A DNA stretch of 64,000 nt from contig NZ_CP009279.1 of NCBI RefSeq assembly GCF_000758545.1, forward strand, positions 248,001 to 312,000, written 5' to 3'. Position numbers and translations under genes: made by a program. The stretch comes from Paenibacillus sp. FSL H7-0737. Lineage in GTDB: Bacteria; Bacillota; Bacilli; Paenibacillales; Paenibacillaceae. The notes below the pieces were generated by a model. That model did not search any database. It was given only the letters and a program-made list of their open reading frames with translations, and was not told the DNA's origin. This document shows positions 26,035 through 36,224 of this stretch, one piece after another. Each line of letters starts with the position of its first letter. The first letter of the stretch is position 1.

Positions 26035-26661
26035 TTAGGACGTCCAGTCGTTATATAAATGTTTCTCAGTTAGGATGGACAACAACTGGATACCGACCTC
26101 ATTATGGCCACCTTCAGGGATGATCAAATCGGCGTATTTTTTGGATGGCTCAATAAAAGCTTCGTGCATCGGTTTAACCGTGCTCAAATATTGATGATGG
26201 ATCGATTGAATGCTCCGACCGCGTTCCTCGATATCGCGGAGTACCCGGCGGAGGATGCGTACATCAGGATCAGCATCAACAAAGACTTTGATATCAAGCA
26301 TATCGCGGAGGTTCTCGTCGGATAGAACATGGAGTCCCTCGATGATTACAATATTGTTGGGTTTCAGTTCTACAGTCTCCGTAGTGGAGCGGGCATGAAC
26401 TGTAAAGTCATACACCGGTGCATATGCAGTCTGATCTTCTCGCAGACATTTAAGATGCTCAATAAGCAGCTCGTTATCGAAAGCGAAAGGATGATCGTAA
26501 TTGATGGATTCACGTTCAGCGAAGCTGAGGTGTGAATGATCTTTATAGTAGTTATCTTGAGATATGAAAGTTACCTTTCCCGTTCCAAGACGGTCAATGA
26601 CGGAGCGGGCTACGGTTGTTTTTCCCGAGCCGGTGCCGCCGGCGATACCAATGATGAGCAT
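26035..26661 (-). CDS. udk: Uridine kinase
   Basis: Phosphorylates uridine and cytidine with ATP or GTP in pyrimidine salvage. About 208 aa (family usual about 210). P-loop GIAGGTGSGKTTVARSV; QDNYYKDHSHLSFAERESIN, split here, with the nucleoside-site segment NYDHPFAFD; VIIEGLHVL; and RRVLRDIEERGRS (lid). Start choice is not clear: ATG 26661 is 12 nt from GGGAGGG, TTG 26670 only 3 nt away. Monocistronic on the minus strand, followed by a strong terminator. Confidence 0.93.
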   Translation of the reverse strand: MLIIGIAGGTGSGKTTVARSVIDRLGTGKVTFISQDNYYKDHSHLSFAERESINYDHPFAFDNELLIEHLKCLREDQTAYAPVYDFTVHARSTTETVELKPNNIVIIEGLHVLSDENLRDMLDIKVFVDADPDVRILRRVLRDIEERGRSIQSIHHQYLSTVKPMHEAFIEPSKKYADLIIPEGGHNEVGIQLLSILTEKHLYNDWTS

Positions 26662-26818
26662 GTGATTCAATAACCCTCCCTAAGATTGCCGTTGCAATTC
26701 CAATATTGTAGCACAGCGCTCATGTTTTTTCACCTTAGATCGGGTAAAATTAAGATGGGATTTTTTGAAATTCGTCTATATTAGGGACAAGGCAAACACG
26801 GAAGGGGCAATTCTACCA

Positions 26819-27931
26819 ATGAACGGAAAAAAATCAGTGCAAGAGGCGTTTAATGAAACGACTTATCGAATCGTAGGACATGGAGATCGAGATGTTCAAG
26901 TCTTGAAGGAAGCCTTTGAAGCTGTGGAGAATAGTACACCATCTGATATTTATGGATCGGGAAAGGTGATTGAGGATTTCCAGTCGGAAATGGCGAAGCT
27001 TTTGGGAAAAGAAACAGCAGTCTTCTTTCCGAGTGGAACGATGGCACAGCAAATCGCTTTAAGAATATGGTGTGATGAAAAAGGACTCAAGAGCGTCGCC
27101 TATCACCCTCTATGTCATTTAGAGATCCATGAGCAGGATGGGTTGAAGGAAATGCATCATATTGAGCCTGTCCTACTTGCGGATAAGAATCGACTAATTA
27201 CCTTGGATGATGTATTACAAATGAAGGATGATATTGCTTGTCTGCTGCTTGAATTGCCACAGCGTGAGATTGGCGGACAGTTACCAGAGTATCAGGAGCT
27301 TGAAGCGATTTCTGCACATTGCCGTGCTCGGGGAATTAAGCTGCATTTGGATGGCGCAAGATTGCTTGAGACGCTTCCCTATTATGAAAAGACGGCTGCT
27401 GAGATCTGCGCCCTCTTTGATAGTGTTTATATCTCACTGTATAAAGGAATCGGAGGAATTGCTGGCGCGATTCTTGCAGGCAGTGAGGAGTTTACGAAGC
27501 AATCGAAGATATGGAAACGGCGGCATGGTGGCGACCTAATCAGTCTGTATCCATACATTATTTCCTCTGATTATTACTACCAGCAAAGAGTAGATAAGAT
27601 GCAGCAGTATTATGAAGGGGCTAAAGAGCTTGCTGCTTTAGTTAATCAATGTCATGCGGTGACTACGTTACCTGCTGAGCCTGTCTCCAACATGTTTCAT
27701 ATGCATTTTCAAATGTCTAGGGAGAGCATTGAACCGATCCTGTCTTCTGCATATGAGGCAACAGGAATCGGTTTAAGCGCAGCGATAAGACCAACGGGAG
27801 AACATAGTTCTTATTGTGAGATCAGTATTGGAGACAAGTACGCCGACATCCCTAAAGAAGAGGTAAAAGGATTCTTACTGCTGCTCGATAAGCTAATGCG
27901 TGAATCATCTTCCGAGCAGCGTCCGAAGTAA
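26819..27931 (+). CDS. Threonine-aldolase family PLP enzyme (beta-eliminating lyase)
   Basis: A fold-type I PLP protein of about 370 aa. The order of motifs fits low-specificity L-threonine aldolase: FPSGTMAQQIAL near the PLP phosphate site, LELPQREIGGQLP, LHLDGARLLETLPYY with the PLP-N1 aspartate, and SLYKGIGGIAGAIL with the PLP lysine. It cleaves L-threonine/L-allo-threonine to glycine and acetaldehyde or an analogous substrate. Start: the frame opens at TTG 26765; ATG 26819 (MNGKKSVQEAF) follows GGAAGGGG and fits the family better. Its 3' end overlaps the convergent glycosyltransferase gene by 27 bp. Confidence 0.82.
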   Translation: MNGKKSVQEAFNETTYRIVGHGDRDVQVLKEAFEAVENSTPSDIYGSGKVIEDFQSEMAKLLGKETAVFFPSGTMAQQIALRIWCDEKGLKSVAYHPLCHLEIHEQDGLKEMHHIEPVLLADKNRLITLDDVLQMKDDIACLLLELPQREIGGQLPEYQELEAISAHCRARGIKLHLDGARLLETLPYYEKTAAEICALFDSVYISLYKGIGGIAGAILAGSEEFTKQSKIWKRRHGGDLISLYPYIISSDYYYQQRVDKMQQYYEGAKELAALVNQCHAVTTLPAEPVSNMFHMHFQMSRESIEPILSSAYEATGIGLSAAIRPTGEHSSYCEISIGDKYADIPKEEVKGFLLLLDKLMRESSSEQRPK

Positions 27932-29221
27932 TGAGATCCGTAATAATTGTTTTTTAATAAGCTTTGTACGGAATTCATTTCTTAATTGATTGTAGATCGG
28001 CGGGCAATGGTTAAGGGCCCAATGATACATGAATTTAAAGTCTGTGGCGTCTTTCGCAGAATTTAATAAATAGTATGAGATCGTATCATATGCATTATGG
28101 TTAAACCATTCCGTCATTTCCTGCTCGTGATAGCCATATTTCTGAACGGCCATATTCTTAATTAACAGCTTCTCCTCCAGATTCTCAATTAAGAATCGCT
28201 GACTCAAATTAAAAGTAATGTTGTCCCCGTGTAATCTGTACACACCGGCAAGGGTATCTATGAAGCCAGCATCACCGATGAGCAAGGAACGCAGATAAAT
28301 AGAAGCATCGTTAACCATGTTCATATTCAGGATATCCATAGCCATTAAAGCCTCACGCTTAAAGACAGTTGTTAAGGTGGAGGAGGGCTTCGGATATCCT
28401 TTTTTCTCGAAATTCATGAAATAATCCTGCTTCTTAATAATCCTGCTTAGCTGTAGGCTACTGATCTTCAGTTGCTTGGCCTTTGAAAATTCAAGAAACA
28501 CATTAGCAGCCACAAATGATATTTCGGGATGGTGATTGTGAAAGTCCACAGCCTTACTTAAATAATTCATATCAATCAGATAGTCATCATCATCGAGAAA
28601 AAGAACGTACTCCCCATCACCATGAGCAGCAAAAGCCTTACGGCGATTATTTCCCGGGCCGCTATTCTTTTCGTTCCGCATATATATTACCCGTGACTCG
28701 CTTCCGAAGCTTTGATGCATTAACTCTTCCGTGCCATCTGTAGAGCAATCATCAATAACTGTGATCTCTATATAAGGATAGTCTTGCTTTAAGATGCTTT
28801 GGATCGCTTGATATAGAAATGCCTTTCTATTGTAAGTAGTGATAATGACACTAACCTTGGGATAATCGGCAAAGGAAAGGAGTGCTGAGTGTGAAGTATC
28901 CGTATGGGAGGACTGATGTTTGATTGCAACGATCCCATGGATTAACCTGTCAATTTCTTCGTTCACAATACTGAATTGCTCTGACAGATAGAACCTTAAT
29001 GCATCTTCTGAAGCTCTCCCTGTGAGATAAGCACGGATCACCTCAGATAAGATTTCTAGATAGGTTTTAACTTGCGGATTTTGTTCTTTAGCTATGATCA
29101 GGCGGCATCGTTGGAATATCTCTTGATCATCCAATTGAAGGGCAGATGAATGGTTGATTTCATCATTAAGGTCATTTAGAAAGACGTAACAGGCTTGCTG
29201 CAAAACCTCGCTATGATCCAT
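27905..29221 (-). CDS. Family 2 glycosyltransferase with N-terminal helical extension
   Basis: A 438-aa protein: about 115 residues of helical N-terminal extension, then a GT-A domain with VSVIITTYNRKAFLYQAI, IDDCSTDG and the metal-binding LFLDDDDYL. The C-terminal part (about 330-438) is His/Tyr rich with LYRLHGDN-like segments. No membrane segment. Last gene of the minus-strand polysaccharide cluster, 18 bp after the flippase gene, start ATG behind AGGAGG. Probably adds a sugar to the lipid-linked repeat unit. Sugar donor unknown. Confidence 0.88.
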   Translation of the reverse strand: MDHSEVLQQACYVFLNDLNDEINHSSALQLDDQEIFQRCRLIIAKEQNPQVKTYLEILSEVIRAYLTGRASEDALRFYLSEQFSIVNEEIDRLIHGIVAIKHQSSHTDTSHSALLSFADYPKVSVIITTYNRKAFLYQAIQSILKQDYPYIEITVIDDCSTDGTEELMHQSFGSESRVIYMRNEKNSGPGNNRRKAFAAHGDGEYVLFLDDDDYLIDMNYLSKAVDFHNHHPEISFVAANVFLEFSKAKQLKISSLQLSRIIKKQDYFMNFEKKGYPKPSSTLTTVFKREALMAMDILNMNMVNDASIYLRSLLIGDAGFIDTLAGVYRLHGDNITFNLSQRFLIENLEEKLLIKNMAVQKYGYHEQEMTEWFNHNAYDTISYYLLNSAKDATDFKFMYHWALNHCPPIYNQLRNEFRTKLIKKQLLRISLLRTLLGR

Positions 29222-29239
29222 TTGGGTCCTCCTAATGTG

Positions 29240-30787
29240 TTATTTGGATAAACTACTTACCTCAGGTCTAGCAATAACCTTATTTTTGAGCTTTGTTCGG
29301 TATATTTTGAGATGCCCCCACGTATACAGGAATACTTCCCGTTCCATCAAGGAGGCGATTACGAAATAAACAGGCAAGATCACAAGTCCTAGCAGTACAC
29401 CCCACAACATAATTCCTGCATAGGAATGGATGGGGATATTGATAGCGCTAGAGATCAGAATAATGCCCACAAAAACCACTGCATTCGTTAGCCATCTTTT
29501 AAAGGTGACCCAAGGACTCCGATTCAGCAGATGTCTGCTAGCATAGACCACGATATCTATGGAACGGTACAAGAGAGCGGCTATCGTCCCCATCAATACA
29601 CCGTAAATCCCCATAAAGATAACGAAGACAATAGAAGCGACTAGATTGATAGCGGATTCTAGAATGGAACGGTTCTGTGTGTTCTTGAAATGTCCGGCGA
29701 TCGTAATCACATTATTGGAGGAAGCTCTGGCATTGGTTAATAATTTGATGACTACGAACAGGATCGGCAGCCACATATCGATATAATTCACGTCATTTAC
29801 ACCAGCAGTATACAGTTTCATAAAAGGTAGAATTAGAATGTAAGCTACCGTTAGAATCGAGAAAATGAGCCCCATAAAATACACTTCGTAAGCATCATAA
29901 AATTTAATAAAGGCTTCTTTACTCTCATGAAAGCTCTGGCCGAGAGCAGCCTTCACGCTTCCGTTTATGGTTTGGACGATGTTATCTACAATCGTAAAAA
30001 TCATGTTGTACATGACATAAATGCTGACGATCTTTAAGTTCGTAAATATAGTCAGGATCAGCACGTCGGTATTTCTAAACACTAAGTAGGAGATCTCATG
30101 GACTAAAACAGAATTTTTTTGACCAATGGCTTCATAGTCTGGTTTAAGATTTAGGTTGATCCATTTGTAATGCTTATTGATATAAATATAGAAGACGACG
30201 ATTTGAAGTATGGTCAATATGAAATAGGAAGCTTGCACAGCAATGATGTTAACGCCTTGAAGTAATAACAGAATCCGAATTACATTGTTCAGAATATTAG
30301 CTACGGTGACTATAGAAGTCTCTACATAGCTTTTTCCCTCTGCAGCGAGAAGCACTTTGAATTTCCCTTGGAAATAATAATTGATCGCTCCGCCCATTCC
30401 TGTGAGTAAAATAATGAGCATAATCGATAATCGATCGATGTCAGAAGTGATCACTAATGGATACACGGTGGCGATTAAAAGGACGGCGAAGAAATAATAA
30501 ATGCCTGTTTTTTTATAATAGCTAGAGGTGGCGGCCAAAATAGAGTTGATGTGGTTCTTATCATCCGAAGCTACTGGCTTATATAGGGCTTGGATCGAAG
30601 CGGCGCCTACGCCGGCTTCCAGCAGTGCCAAATAACTAATAATTTGTACAATAGAAGCGATTAAACCATTGGCCTCTGAGCCATAGTTGACCATAATCAG
30701 CCGGGGGATAAAAAAACCGAGGATGATCGTAATGAGCTGACTCCCAAGTCCAAAAGATAAGTTAAGAATGCTCCGCTTGGCTCTCAT
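29240..30787 (-). CDS. Polysaccharide flippase, Wzx/MATE-like
   Basis: A 515-aa integral membrane protein with 12-14 hydrophobic segments, belonging to the polysaccharide transport (RfbX/Wzx) family: SILNLSFGLGSQLITIILGF at the start and LLEAGVGAASIQALYKPVA. It moves lipid-linked repeat units across the membrane. ATG 30787 follows AAAGGAGGATACGTT; the gene overlaps the end of the pyruvyltransferase gene by 26 bp, supporting coupled translation. Confidence 0.88.
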   Translation of the reverse strand: MRAKRSILNLSFGLGSQLITIILGFFIPRLIMVNYGSEANGLIASIVQIISYLALLEAGVGAASIQALYKPVASDDKNHINSILAATSSYYKKTGIYYFFAVLLIATVYPLVITSDIDRLSIMLIILLTGMGGAINYYFQGKFKVLLAAEGKSYVETSIVTVANILNNVIRILLLLQGVNIIAVQASYFILTILQIVVFYIYINKHYKWINLNLKPDYEAIGQKNSVLVHEISYLVFRNTDVLILTIFTNLKIVSIYVMYNMIFTIVDNIVQTINGSVKAALGQSFHESKEAFIKFYDAYEVYFMGLIFSILTVAYILILPFMKLYTAGVNDVNYIDMWLPILFVVIKLLTNARASSNNVITIAGHFKNTQNRSILESAINLVASIVFVIFMGIYGVLMGTIAALLYRSIDIVVYASRHLLNRSPWVTFKRWLTNAVVFVGIILISSAINIPIHSYAGIMLWGVLLGLVILPVYFVIASLMEREVFLYTWGHLKIYRTKLKNKVIARPEVSSLSK

Positions 30788-31889
30788 AACGTATCCTCCT
30801 TTCGTAAAGCGATAAATACGTATCCAGATGCTCGAAATGCCTTTCGGCATGTTTGGCTTGCGGCGTGACATCCATATAGTGAGTAGTCATACTTTCAAAA
30901 ACCTGCGCAGGCTGGAGCTGCTCCAGTGTAGTGAAATCGGTATATAGCCCTTTGAACTGGGCATCTTCCATTACATTGATCATTTTTTTGCTGTAAGCGA
31001 CGGGAAACACTGGTTTACCTAATACCCAACCCAGGATCATCGCATGGAATCTTGAAGCTACGATGAAGCTGGAATGGGCTAGAACGGCCAAGACCTCTTC
31101 CATATTCGTTTTGTATAAATGCACTTGGATGGAATCCTCATAAGTGGGGCCCATAAGACTCCGGATTTCCTCAATCGCCAGCTGATCTCCTTCGTGTTCG
31201 CAAAATGACATAAAATGAACAGCGTAGCCTTTTTCAATGAAATAAATTGCGATTTCTTTCATTTTTTCATAATAGAGGTTGTCAAAACCGTTCAGACCTT
31301 TAGCAGAAGGCTTAATGACGGATAAGACGATATAATCCTCTGGTTCGGTTTGAAGATCTGACGGGTTAAGCTGAAAAATAATATCGGGTGCTAAACGGAC
31401 ATTGTTCAGATCCTCAAATAAATCATAAGAGTACTTTTCTCTGAAGCAAATATCTGTATAGTCCGTGAAGATCCGCCTATGTCCCTCATAGTATTCATCG
31501 TCTGTGTAAGGACCAAAATTCGATCCTAATAAATAGTAGGGCTTATTCTTATTCCGAATAGCTTCTGCGTTCTTGAAATGCTCTTCCCAATGCTCTGCCT
31601 GCATAAAAATCGATCCGCCGATATGAACAACGCCATCGGAGTGGTCTGCCATATATTTTTGCACCAGATTATGTATCTTTAATCTTCTGCAAATATAGGC
31701 AATACCTCTTAAGAAAATGGAATCGGAAGGAATCACTTTGAGATTCTTGATCTCTTTGAAGCATAGCTTGTATAGGCGTGGAGCACAGATTCTGAATTCG
31801 GTATCCGGATACCTTTCACACAACACCTTTATGAATAAATCATCGCCCAAATTAAATTCGGTATAGGCATAGATCAGCATCTTTTTCAT
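30762..31889 (-). CDS. Polysaccharide pyruvyl transferase family protein
   Basis: A 375-aa CsaB/WcaK-type enzyme: MLIYAYTEFNLGDDLFIKVL at the N-terminus, GGSIFMQAEHW, LLGSNFGPY, FREKYSYDLFEDL, VIKPSAKG and SSFIVASRFHAMILGWVLGK with the conserved His. These enzymes transfer pyruvate from PEP to a sugar as a ketal, giving a negatively charged polymer that can anchor SLH-domain proteins. The start overlaps the stop of the upstream GT gene (ATGA). The cluster may thus make a pyruvylated exopolysaccharide or wall polymer. Confidence 0.87.
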   Translation of the reverse strand: MKKMLIYAYTEFNLGDDLFIKVLCERYPDTEFRICAPRLYKLCFKEIKNLKVIPSDSIFLRGIAYICRRLKIHNLVQKYMADHSDGVVHIGGSIFMQAEHWEEHFKNAEAIRNKNKPYYLLGSNFGPYTDDEYYEGHRRIFTDYTDICFREKYSYDLFEDLNNVRLAPDIIFQLNPSDLQTEPEDYIVLSVIKPSAKGLNGFDNLYYEKMKEIAIYFIEKGYAVHFMSFCEHEGDQLAIEEIRSLMGPTYEDSIQVHLYKTNMEEVLAVLAHSSFIVASRFHAMILGWVLGKPVFPVAYSKKMINVMEDAQFKGLYTDFTTLEQLQPAQVFESMTTHYMDVTPQAKHAERHFEHLDTYLSLYERRIRYESQAEHS

Positions 31890-32917
31890 ATTCTAGATTC
31901 CCTTCGCTTGAACCTGGATAAGCTTCTCTCCACAGAAATGAATCTGTGATATAGAAGCGGGGAGATTAAGAATGCTCGGATATAAAGGGCTAATCTTCGA
32001 TCATTGCCCCTATAACGTCTTATGAGTTCATACATTTCTTGATTTAGTTCAGGATAGGTATGATCGATGTCGCGAAGTAACTCCTGAATGCTTACCCCTT
32101 CTGTCTCATTTAGACAGGTCTTTATGTTGAAAAAGTAATTCTCGATCAGCTCACGATTTCTTATATAAGGGGATATCGTATCCAACTGCTCAAAGGGATG
32201 TGCCTGAAAGTAGGCATCGACCCGTTTGAATACATCGACGACATCAAATTTTTTCACATTATAGCTGTTGGAAATTGACGTGTTTCTTTGTAAATAAAAC
32301 GATAGAATATCCGGAAGCGTGACAACTCTGGCGGCTCTGGATAAGGCTTTGTAGATGAATTCCTGATCTTCTCCATTCACACAGCATTCCGTATATTGGA
32401 GATCATGAAGGAGTAACAATTCCCGTTTGTACGCAATGCTCCCTGTCCATATTCGTAAGCTTTTGTCCACAAAAATATGAGTCAGCGCTTCACTGCCTGT
32501 TATGTCGCTATAAGCGGATGTATAACTCAAAGTAGTGACTCCATCCTCTGAAACATGGTTATAACCCCAGCAGATAATCTCGGGGCCAGCGTCATGGATA
32601 TAGGTATGAATGGTCCGCACTAAGTCTGCAGAAATATAATCATCTCCATCCAGAAACAACACATAATTCCCTGTGGCTTCTGCTAGGCCTCTATTTCTAG
32701 CCGAACTAACCCCCTGATTCTCTGTTCGAATGACTTTGCAGGAAAGGGTGGGGTGAATTGCGAGAATATTTGCTATAACGTTGTAAGTGTTATCCGTAGA
32801 TCCGTCATCCACGATAATAACCTCGAAATGCGGTTCACTTTGGGTAAGGAGTGAATTAAACATAGGGGTTATATAATGTTCTATATTGTATACTGGGACC
32901 ACAATGCTTAGATTCAT
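31886..32917 (-). CDS. Family 2 glycosyltransferase
   Basis: A 343-aa GT-A enzyme: LSIVVPVYNIEHYITPMFNS, EVIIVDDGSTDNTYN and the DXD-type LFLDGDDYISADL; RTENQGVSSARNRGL is also characteristic. First gene of the four-gene polysaccharide cluster; the next gene overlaps by 4 bp. ATG behind AAAGGAGCAGCAC. Donor and acceptor are not known. Confidence 0.9.
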   Translation of the reverse strand: MNLSIVVPVYNIEHYITPMFNSLLTQSEPHFEVIIVDDGSTDNTYNVIANILAIHPTLSCKVIRTENQGVSSARNRGLAEATGNYVLFLDGDDYISADLVRTIHTYIHDAGPEIICWGYNHVSEDGVTTLSYTSAYSDITGSEALTHIFVDKSLRIWTGSIAYKRELLLLHDLQYTECCVNGEDQEFIYKALSRAARVVTLPDILSFYLQRNTSISNSYNVKKFDVVDVFKRVDAYFQAHPFEQLDTISPYIRNRELIENYFFNIKTCLNETEGVSIQELLRDIDHTYPELNQEMYELIRRYRGNDRRLALYIRAFLISPLLYHRFISVERSLSRFKRRESRI

Positions 32918-33141
32918 GTGCTGCTCCTTTCCTTGGTAGAACTGGATAAATAGCTATCTTAAGCTTACCCTCCGTCTCAAAAGATTGTATATACTACTTT
33001 AGTTTACTTATTGCTACCTCTATTTTGTTGTAACATTACGCGAATAATAATTATTACAGTATGTAAAATGACAATCATATCGATTGGTATAACATATATA
33101 GAAAGTCTATAAAATCATGAACGCTCGAAGCGGAGGGACCT

Positions 33142-34371
33142 ATGATGCAGCTGCAAAAAATATTCGTGAACGGTGAGAGATTAAAGAATACGATTGAGAC
33201 ATTTGCGGATTATGGGCGTACAGATAACAACGGCGTGACCCGGTTATCGCTGACGGAAGAGGATCTTAAGGTTCGGGATTATTTTTGCGCTTGCTGTGAA
33301 GAGCTGGGGATGTCTGTGAAGATGGACGACATGGGCACGATGTACGCTACGCTTGCGGGTGTAGCATCTGGGCCTCCTATTGTGATTGGTTCGCATATGG
33401 ATACTGTGAAAAAAGGCGGCAGATTCGATGGTATCCTTGGGGTAATCGCTGGACTAGGGGTAGTCCGCACACTCGTGGATCACGGAATAAAGCCGAGGCT
33501 ACCAGTGACCATTATGAATTTCACAAATGAAGAAGGGGCTCGCTTTGAGCCTTCGATGATGGCTTCTGGTGTGCTGGCCGGTAAGTTCGACAAGGCAGAA
33601 ATGTTGAATAAAAAAGATCCGGAGGGCATTACCTTTGGCGAAGCGCTGGAGGAGAGCGGCTATAAGGGAGACGCGAGCAATCGTATTACCGAAGCCACTG
33701 CTTATTTGGAGCTTCACATCGAGCAAGGTCCCGTGCTAGAACAAGAAGAACTGTCGATTGGTCTGGTGGACTGTGTAGTCGGCATGGCCTGTTATGAGAT
33801 TGAGGTGATGGGGGAATCCGATCATGCGGGCACCACGCCTATGGCAATGCGCAAGGATGCCTTGTTCGCTGCCACGGATTTGATCACGGAGCTTAGAAAC
33901 AAGCTTAGTGGACTCGATTCTGAACTGGTGTATACCATGGGCAGAATGAATGTGTTTCCTAATATTCATACCGTCATTCCCAATAAAGTGATCTTCACCA
34001 TTGAGGCTAGACATAAAAATATGGAGATTGTTCGTGAGGTGGAAGCTATTATTCATAGCTTGCCGGAGATGCTACTGGACTGCGGAGTAAGTAAGACCAA
34101 GCTTTGGGGTAGAGAGACTGTTTGGTTTGACCGGGGGATATGTGATTTAGTAGAGCAAGCGGCACAAGCCTTGGGTTATTCTAAACGGAAGATCGCAAGT
34201 GGCGCAGGGCATGATGCTCAGTTCGTAGCCAGCTTTCTGCCATCCGCGATGGTGTTTGTACCTAGTGTGAAGGGAAAAAGTCATTGTGAAGAGGAGTTTA
34301 CCTCCTATGAAGACTGTGAAAAAGGGGTAAATGTAATCTTAGAAACGGTGATGTTATTGTTGTCAAAGTAA
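33142..34371 (+). CDS. M20-family amidohydrolase (N-carbamoyl-L-amino acid hydrolase / allantoate amidohydrolase type)
   Basis: Zinc-dependent hydrolase of 409 aa in the hydantoinase/carbamoylase (AllC, AmaB) branch. Metal ligands and motifs: VIGSHMDTVKKGGRFDGILG, FTNEEGARFEP, LELHIEQGPVLE, and the dimerisation-domain segment ESDHAGTTPMAMRKDAL; GAGHDAQFVA near the C-terminus. It hydrolyses carbamoyl or ureido groups of amino acids or purine-degradation intermediates. ATG behind CGGAGGGACCT. It is followed by a terminator, so monocistronic; ald lies downstream. Substrate cannot be fixed from sequence. Confidence 0.87.
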   Translation: MMQLQKIFVNGERLKNTIETFADYGRTDNNGVTRLSLTEEDLKVRDYFCACCEELGMSVKMDDMGTMYATLAGVASGPPIVIGSHMDTVKKGGRFDGILGVIAGLGVVRTLVDHGIKPRLPVTIMNFTNEEGARFEPSMMASGVLAGKFDKAEMLNKKDPEGITFGEALEESGYKGDASNRITEATAYLELHIEQGPVLEQEELSIGLVDCVVGMACYEIEVMGESDHAGTTPMAMRKDALFAATDLITELRNKLSGLDSELVYTMGRMNVFPNIHTVIPNKVIFTIEARHKNMEIVREVEAIIHSLPEMLLDCGVSKTKLWGRETVWFDRGICDLVEQAAQALGYSKRKIASGAGHDAQFVASFLPSAMVFVPSVKGKSHCEEEFTSYEDCEKGVNVILETVMLLLSK

Positions 34372-34434
34372 TACGCGTTACTAAACATAACATTCCAATA
34401 TGGAAGTAGTGCTTTAATTTCATACAAAATCGTC

Positions 34435-34464
34435 AAAAAGACACTTTAAGCAGTGTCTTTTTTT
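34435..34464 (+). terminator. Terminator after the M20 hydrolase gene
   Basis: AAAGACACT/AGTGTCTTT stem with 6-nt loop followed by T7. Confidence 0.88.
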
Positions 34465-34535
34465 ATGAGATAATGATTAGGGTTGTGTTGGGTACCAAAT
34501 GACATAAAGTTACTGGGCGGTTTAAGTCGAATCCT

Positions 34536-34551
34536 TTGTGTAAAAACACAA
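34536..34551. promoter_or_regulatory. Inverted repeat upstream of ald
   Basis: TTGTGTAAAAACACAA, perfect 6-bp arms around AAAA, 99 bp before the ald start. A candidate activator site, possibly for the PucR-type regulator at 36737. Confidence 0.45.
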
Positions 34552-34649
34552 TGATGATAGATAATATTTTAATTTTTTACCAAATTGGGAATACTAAACG
34601 TATGTTATCATTCTTTACATAAGGGATCTACATTAGACGGGAGAGATGA

Positions 34650-35786
34650 ATGATGATTATCGGAGTGCCTAAAGAAATTAAAAATAATGAGAATCGTGTA
34701 GCCATAACGCCTGCGGGTGTAGTTAGCCTTATTAAAGAAGGACATCAAGTGCTGGTGGAAGCTGGGGCTGGTGTGGGAAGTGGATTTCCGAACGAAGAGT
34801 ATGCTTCTGCCGGAGCGAAGCTAATTCAGGACGCAGCTACGGTCTGGAGCTCTGCCGAAATGGTGATGAAAGTGAAAGAACCGCTGGAAAGCGAGTACCC
34901 TTATTTCCGTCCAGGCCTTATTTTGTTCACATATCTGCATCTTGCGCCTGAACCTTCTCTGGCCGCTGCGCTCAAAGACAAGGGTGTCTTTGCCATCGGG
35001 TATGAGACGGTTGTTCATGAACGTACCTTGCCGTTATTAACACCGATGAGTGAAGTAGCGGGCCGGATGTCTGTTCAGCTTGGCGCTCAGTTCTTGCAAA
35101 AAAACTATGGCGGACAAGGGATTCTTCTCTCCGGTGTTCCCGGGGTTAGTCGTGGCAAAGTTAGCATTATCGGCGGTGGAGTAGTAGGTACAAACGCTGC
35201 AAAAATGGCTATCGGTTTGGGTGCTGATGTTACAATTGTTGACCTCAGTGCTGAAAGATTGCGTCAATTAGATGATATTTTTGGGGCACAGATCAATACG
35301 CTGATCTCTAACCCTTATAATATTGCCAAAGTGGTAGCTGAGGCAGACCTGTTGGTAGGTGCGGTGTTGATTCCGGGTGCGAAAGCACCGAAGCTGGTTA
35401 CAGAAGAAATGGTCAAGACCATGAAGCCGGGATCGGTGATTGTCGATGTGGCCATTGACCAAGGTGGTATCGTAGAGACGATCGACAGAGTGACAACACA
35501 TGATAATCCTGTATTTATCAAGCACGGCGTGCTGCATTATTCTGTTGCTAATATGCCGGGCGCTGTGGCCAAAACTTCGACGATCGCTTTAACCAATGTC
35601 ACCGTTCCATATGCCCTGCAAATTGCCAATAAAGGCGTGATCAAGGCGATTCAGGATAATGCCGGCCTAAGAAGCGGCGTAAATGTCGCCAACGGTAAAA
35701 TCACCTGCCAAGCCGTGGCTGAAGCGCTTGGCGAGAAACATTTTACGGTAGAACAAGCTATGGAGCAGACGTTCACGATGAGCTAA
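34650..35786 (+). CDS. ald: Alanine dehydrogenase
   Basis: Converts L-alanine and NAD+ to pyruvate, ammonium and NADH; supports alanine use and sporulation in bacilli. 378 aa (family about 370-380). Hallmarks: [20 protein letters not shown], the catalytic His in [27 protein letters not shown], the NAD-binding loop [20 protein letters not shown] and [10 protein letters not shown]. Two adjacent ATG codons (34650, 34653) behind GGGAGAG. Monocistronic with its own terminator. A PucR-type regulator gene lies about 950 bp downstream, as in bacilli where AdeR activates ald. Confidence 0.96.
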   Translation: MMIIGVPKEIKNNENRVAITPAGVVSLIKEGHQVLVEAGAGVGSGFPNEEYASAGAKLIQDAATVWSSAEMVMKVKEPLESEYPYFRPGLILFTYLHLAPEPSLAAALKDKGVFAIGYETVVHERTLPLLTPMSEVAGRMSVQLGAQFLQKNYGGQGILLSGVPGVSRGKVSIIGGGVVGTNAAKMAIGLGADVTIVDLSAERLRQLDDIFGAQINTLISNPYNIAKVVAEADLLVGAVLIPGAKAPKLVTEEMVKTMKPGSVIVDVAIDQGGIVETIDRVTTHDNPVFIKHGVLHYSVANMPGAVAKTSTIALTNVTVPYALQIANKGVIKAIQDNAGLRSGVNVANGKITCQAVAEALGEKHFTVEQAMEQTFTMS

Positions 35787-35848
35787 ATAGAGCTAAATTG
35801 AGATGAATAGATGCGTTCCAAGTGAGTGGTGATATTTAGGGACAATAG

Positions 35849-35890
35849 ACAGCGAATTCCCGCTATGGGAGTTTGCTGTTTGTTGTTTCT
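35849..35890 (+). terminator. Terminator of ald
   Basis: A 13-bp stem from ACAGCGAATTCCC to GGGAGTTTGCTGT (two G-T pairs) with the T-rich tail TTGTTGTTTC. Confidence 0.75.
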
Positions 35891-36224
35891 GGGAGTAATA
35901 TTTTTGGCTCCTTTCGATGTGGGGGAGATCCAGCAGAAATCTACTAGTTCGGTGTTAAAGGCTGTAGGACTGCGTTATGAAGATCGTTGAATCGGGTGGA
36001 TGTTTGTTGGTGTATTGTTAGAAGTAGTTAAGTTGTATTTGGTATGGTTAGGTACTGTTGATGTTGCCAGCGCGACGCTAAAGGTGGATAGACAACGTAG
36101 AAGTTGGTTTGAATTCGATCAAAACTAGCAAGTTTCAACTATGTGTAGCCTGATTTGGCTAGTTACAGCTTGATTAGTTAGTATTTGGTTTTTTGTTACG
36201 GTGAGAGATTTGTTGAAGATGAAT
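35891..36224. other. Intergenic sequence without recognisable gene
   Basis: About 330 bp of AT-rich sequence with no open frame of note, no start with a ribosome site and no hairpin I could identify. Confidence 0.4.
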
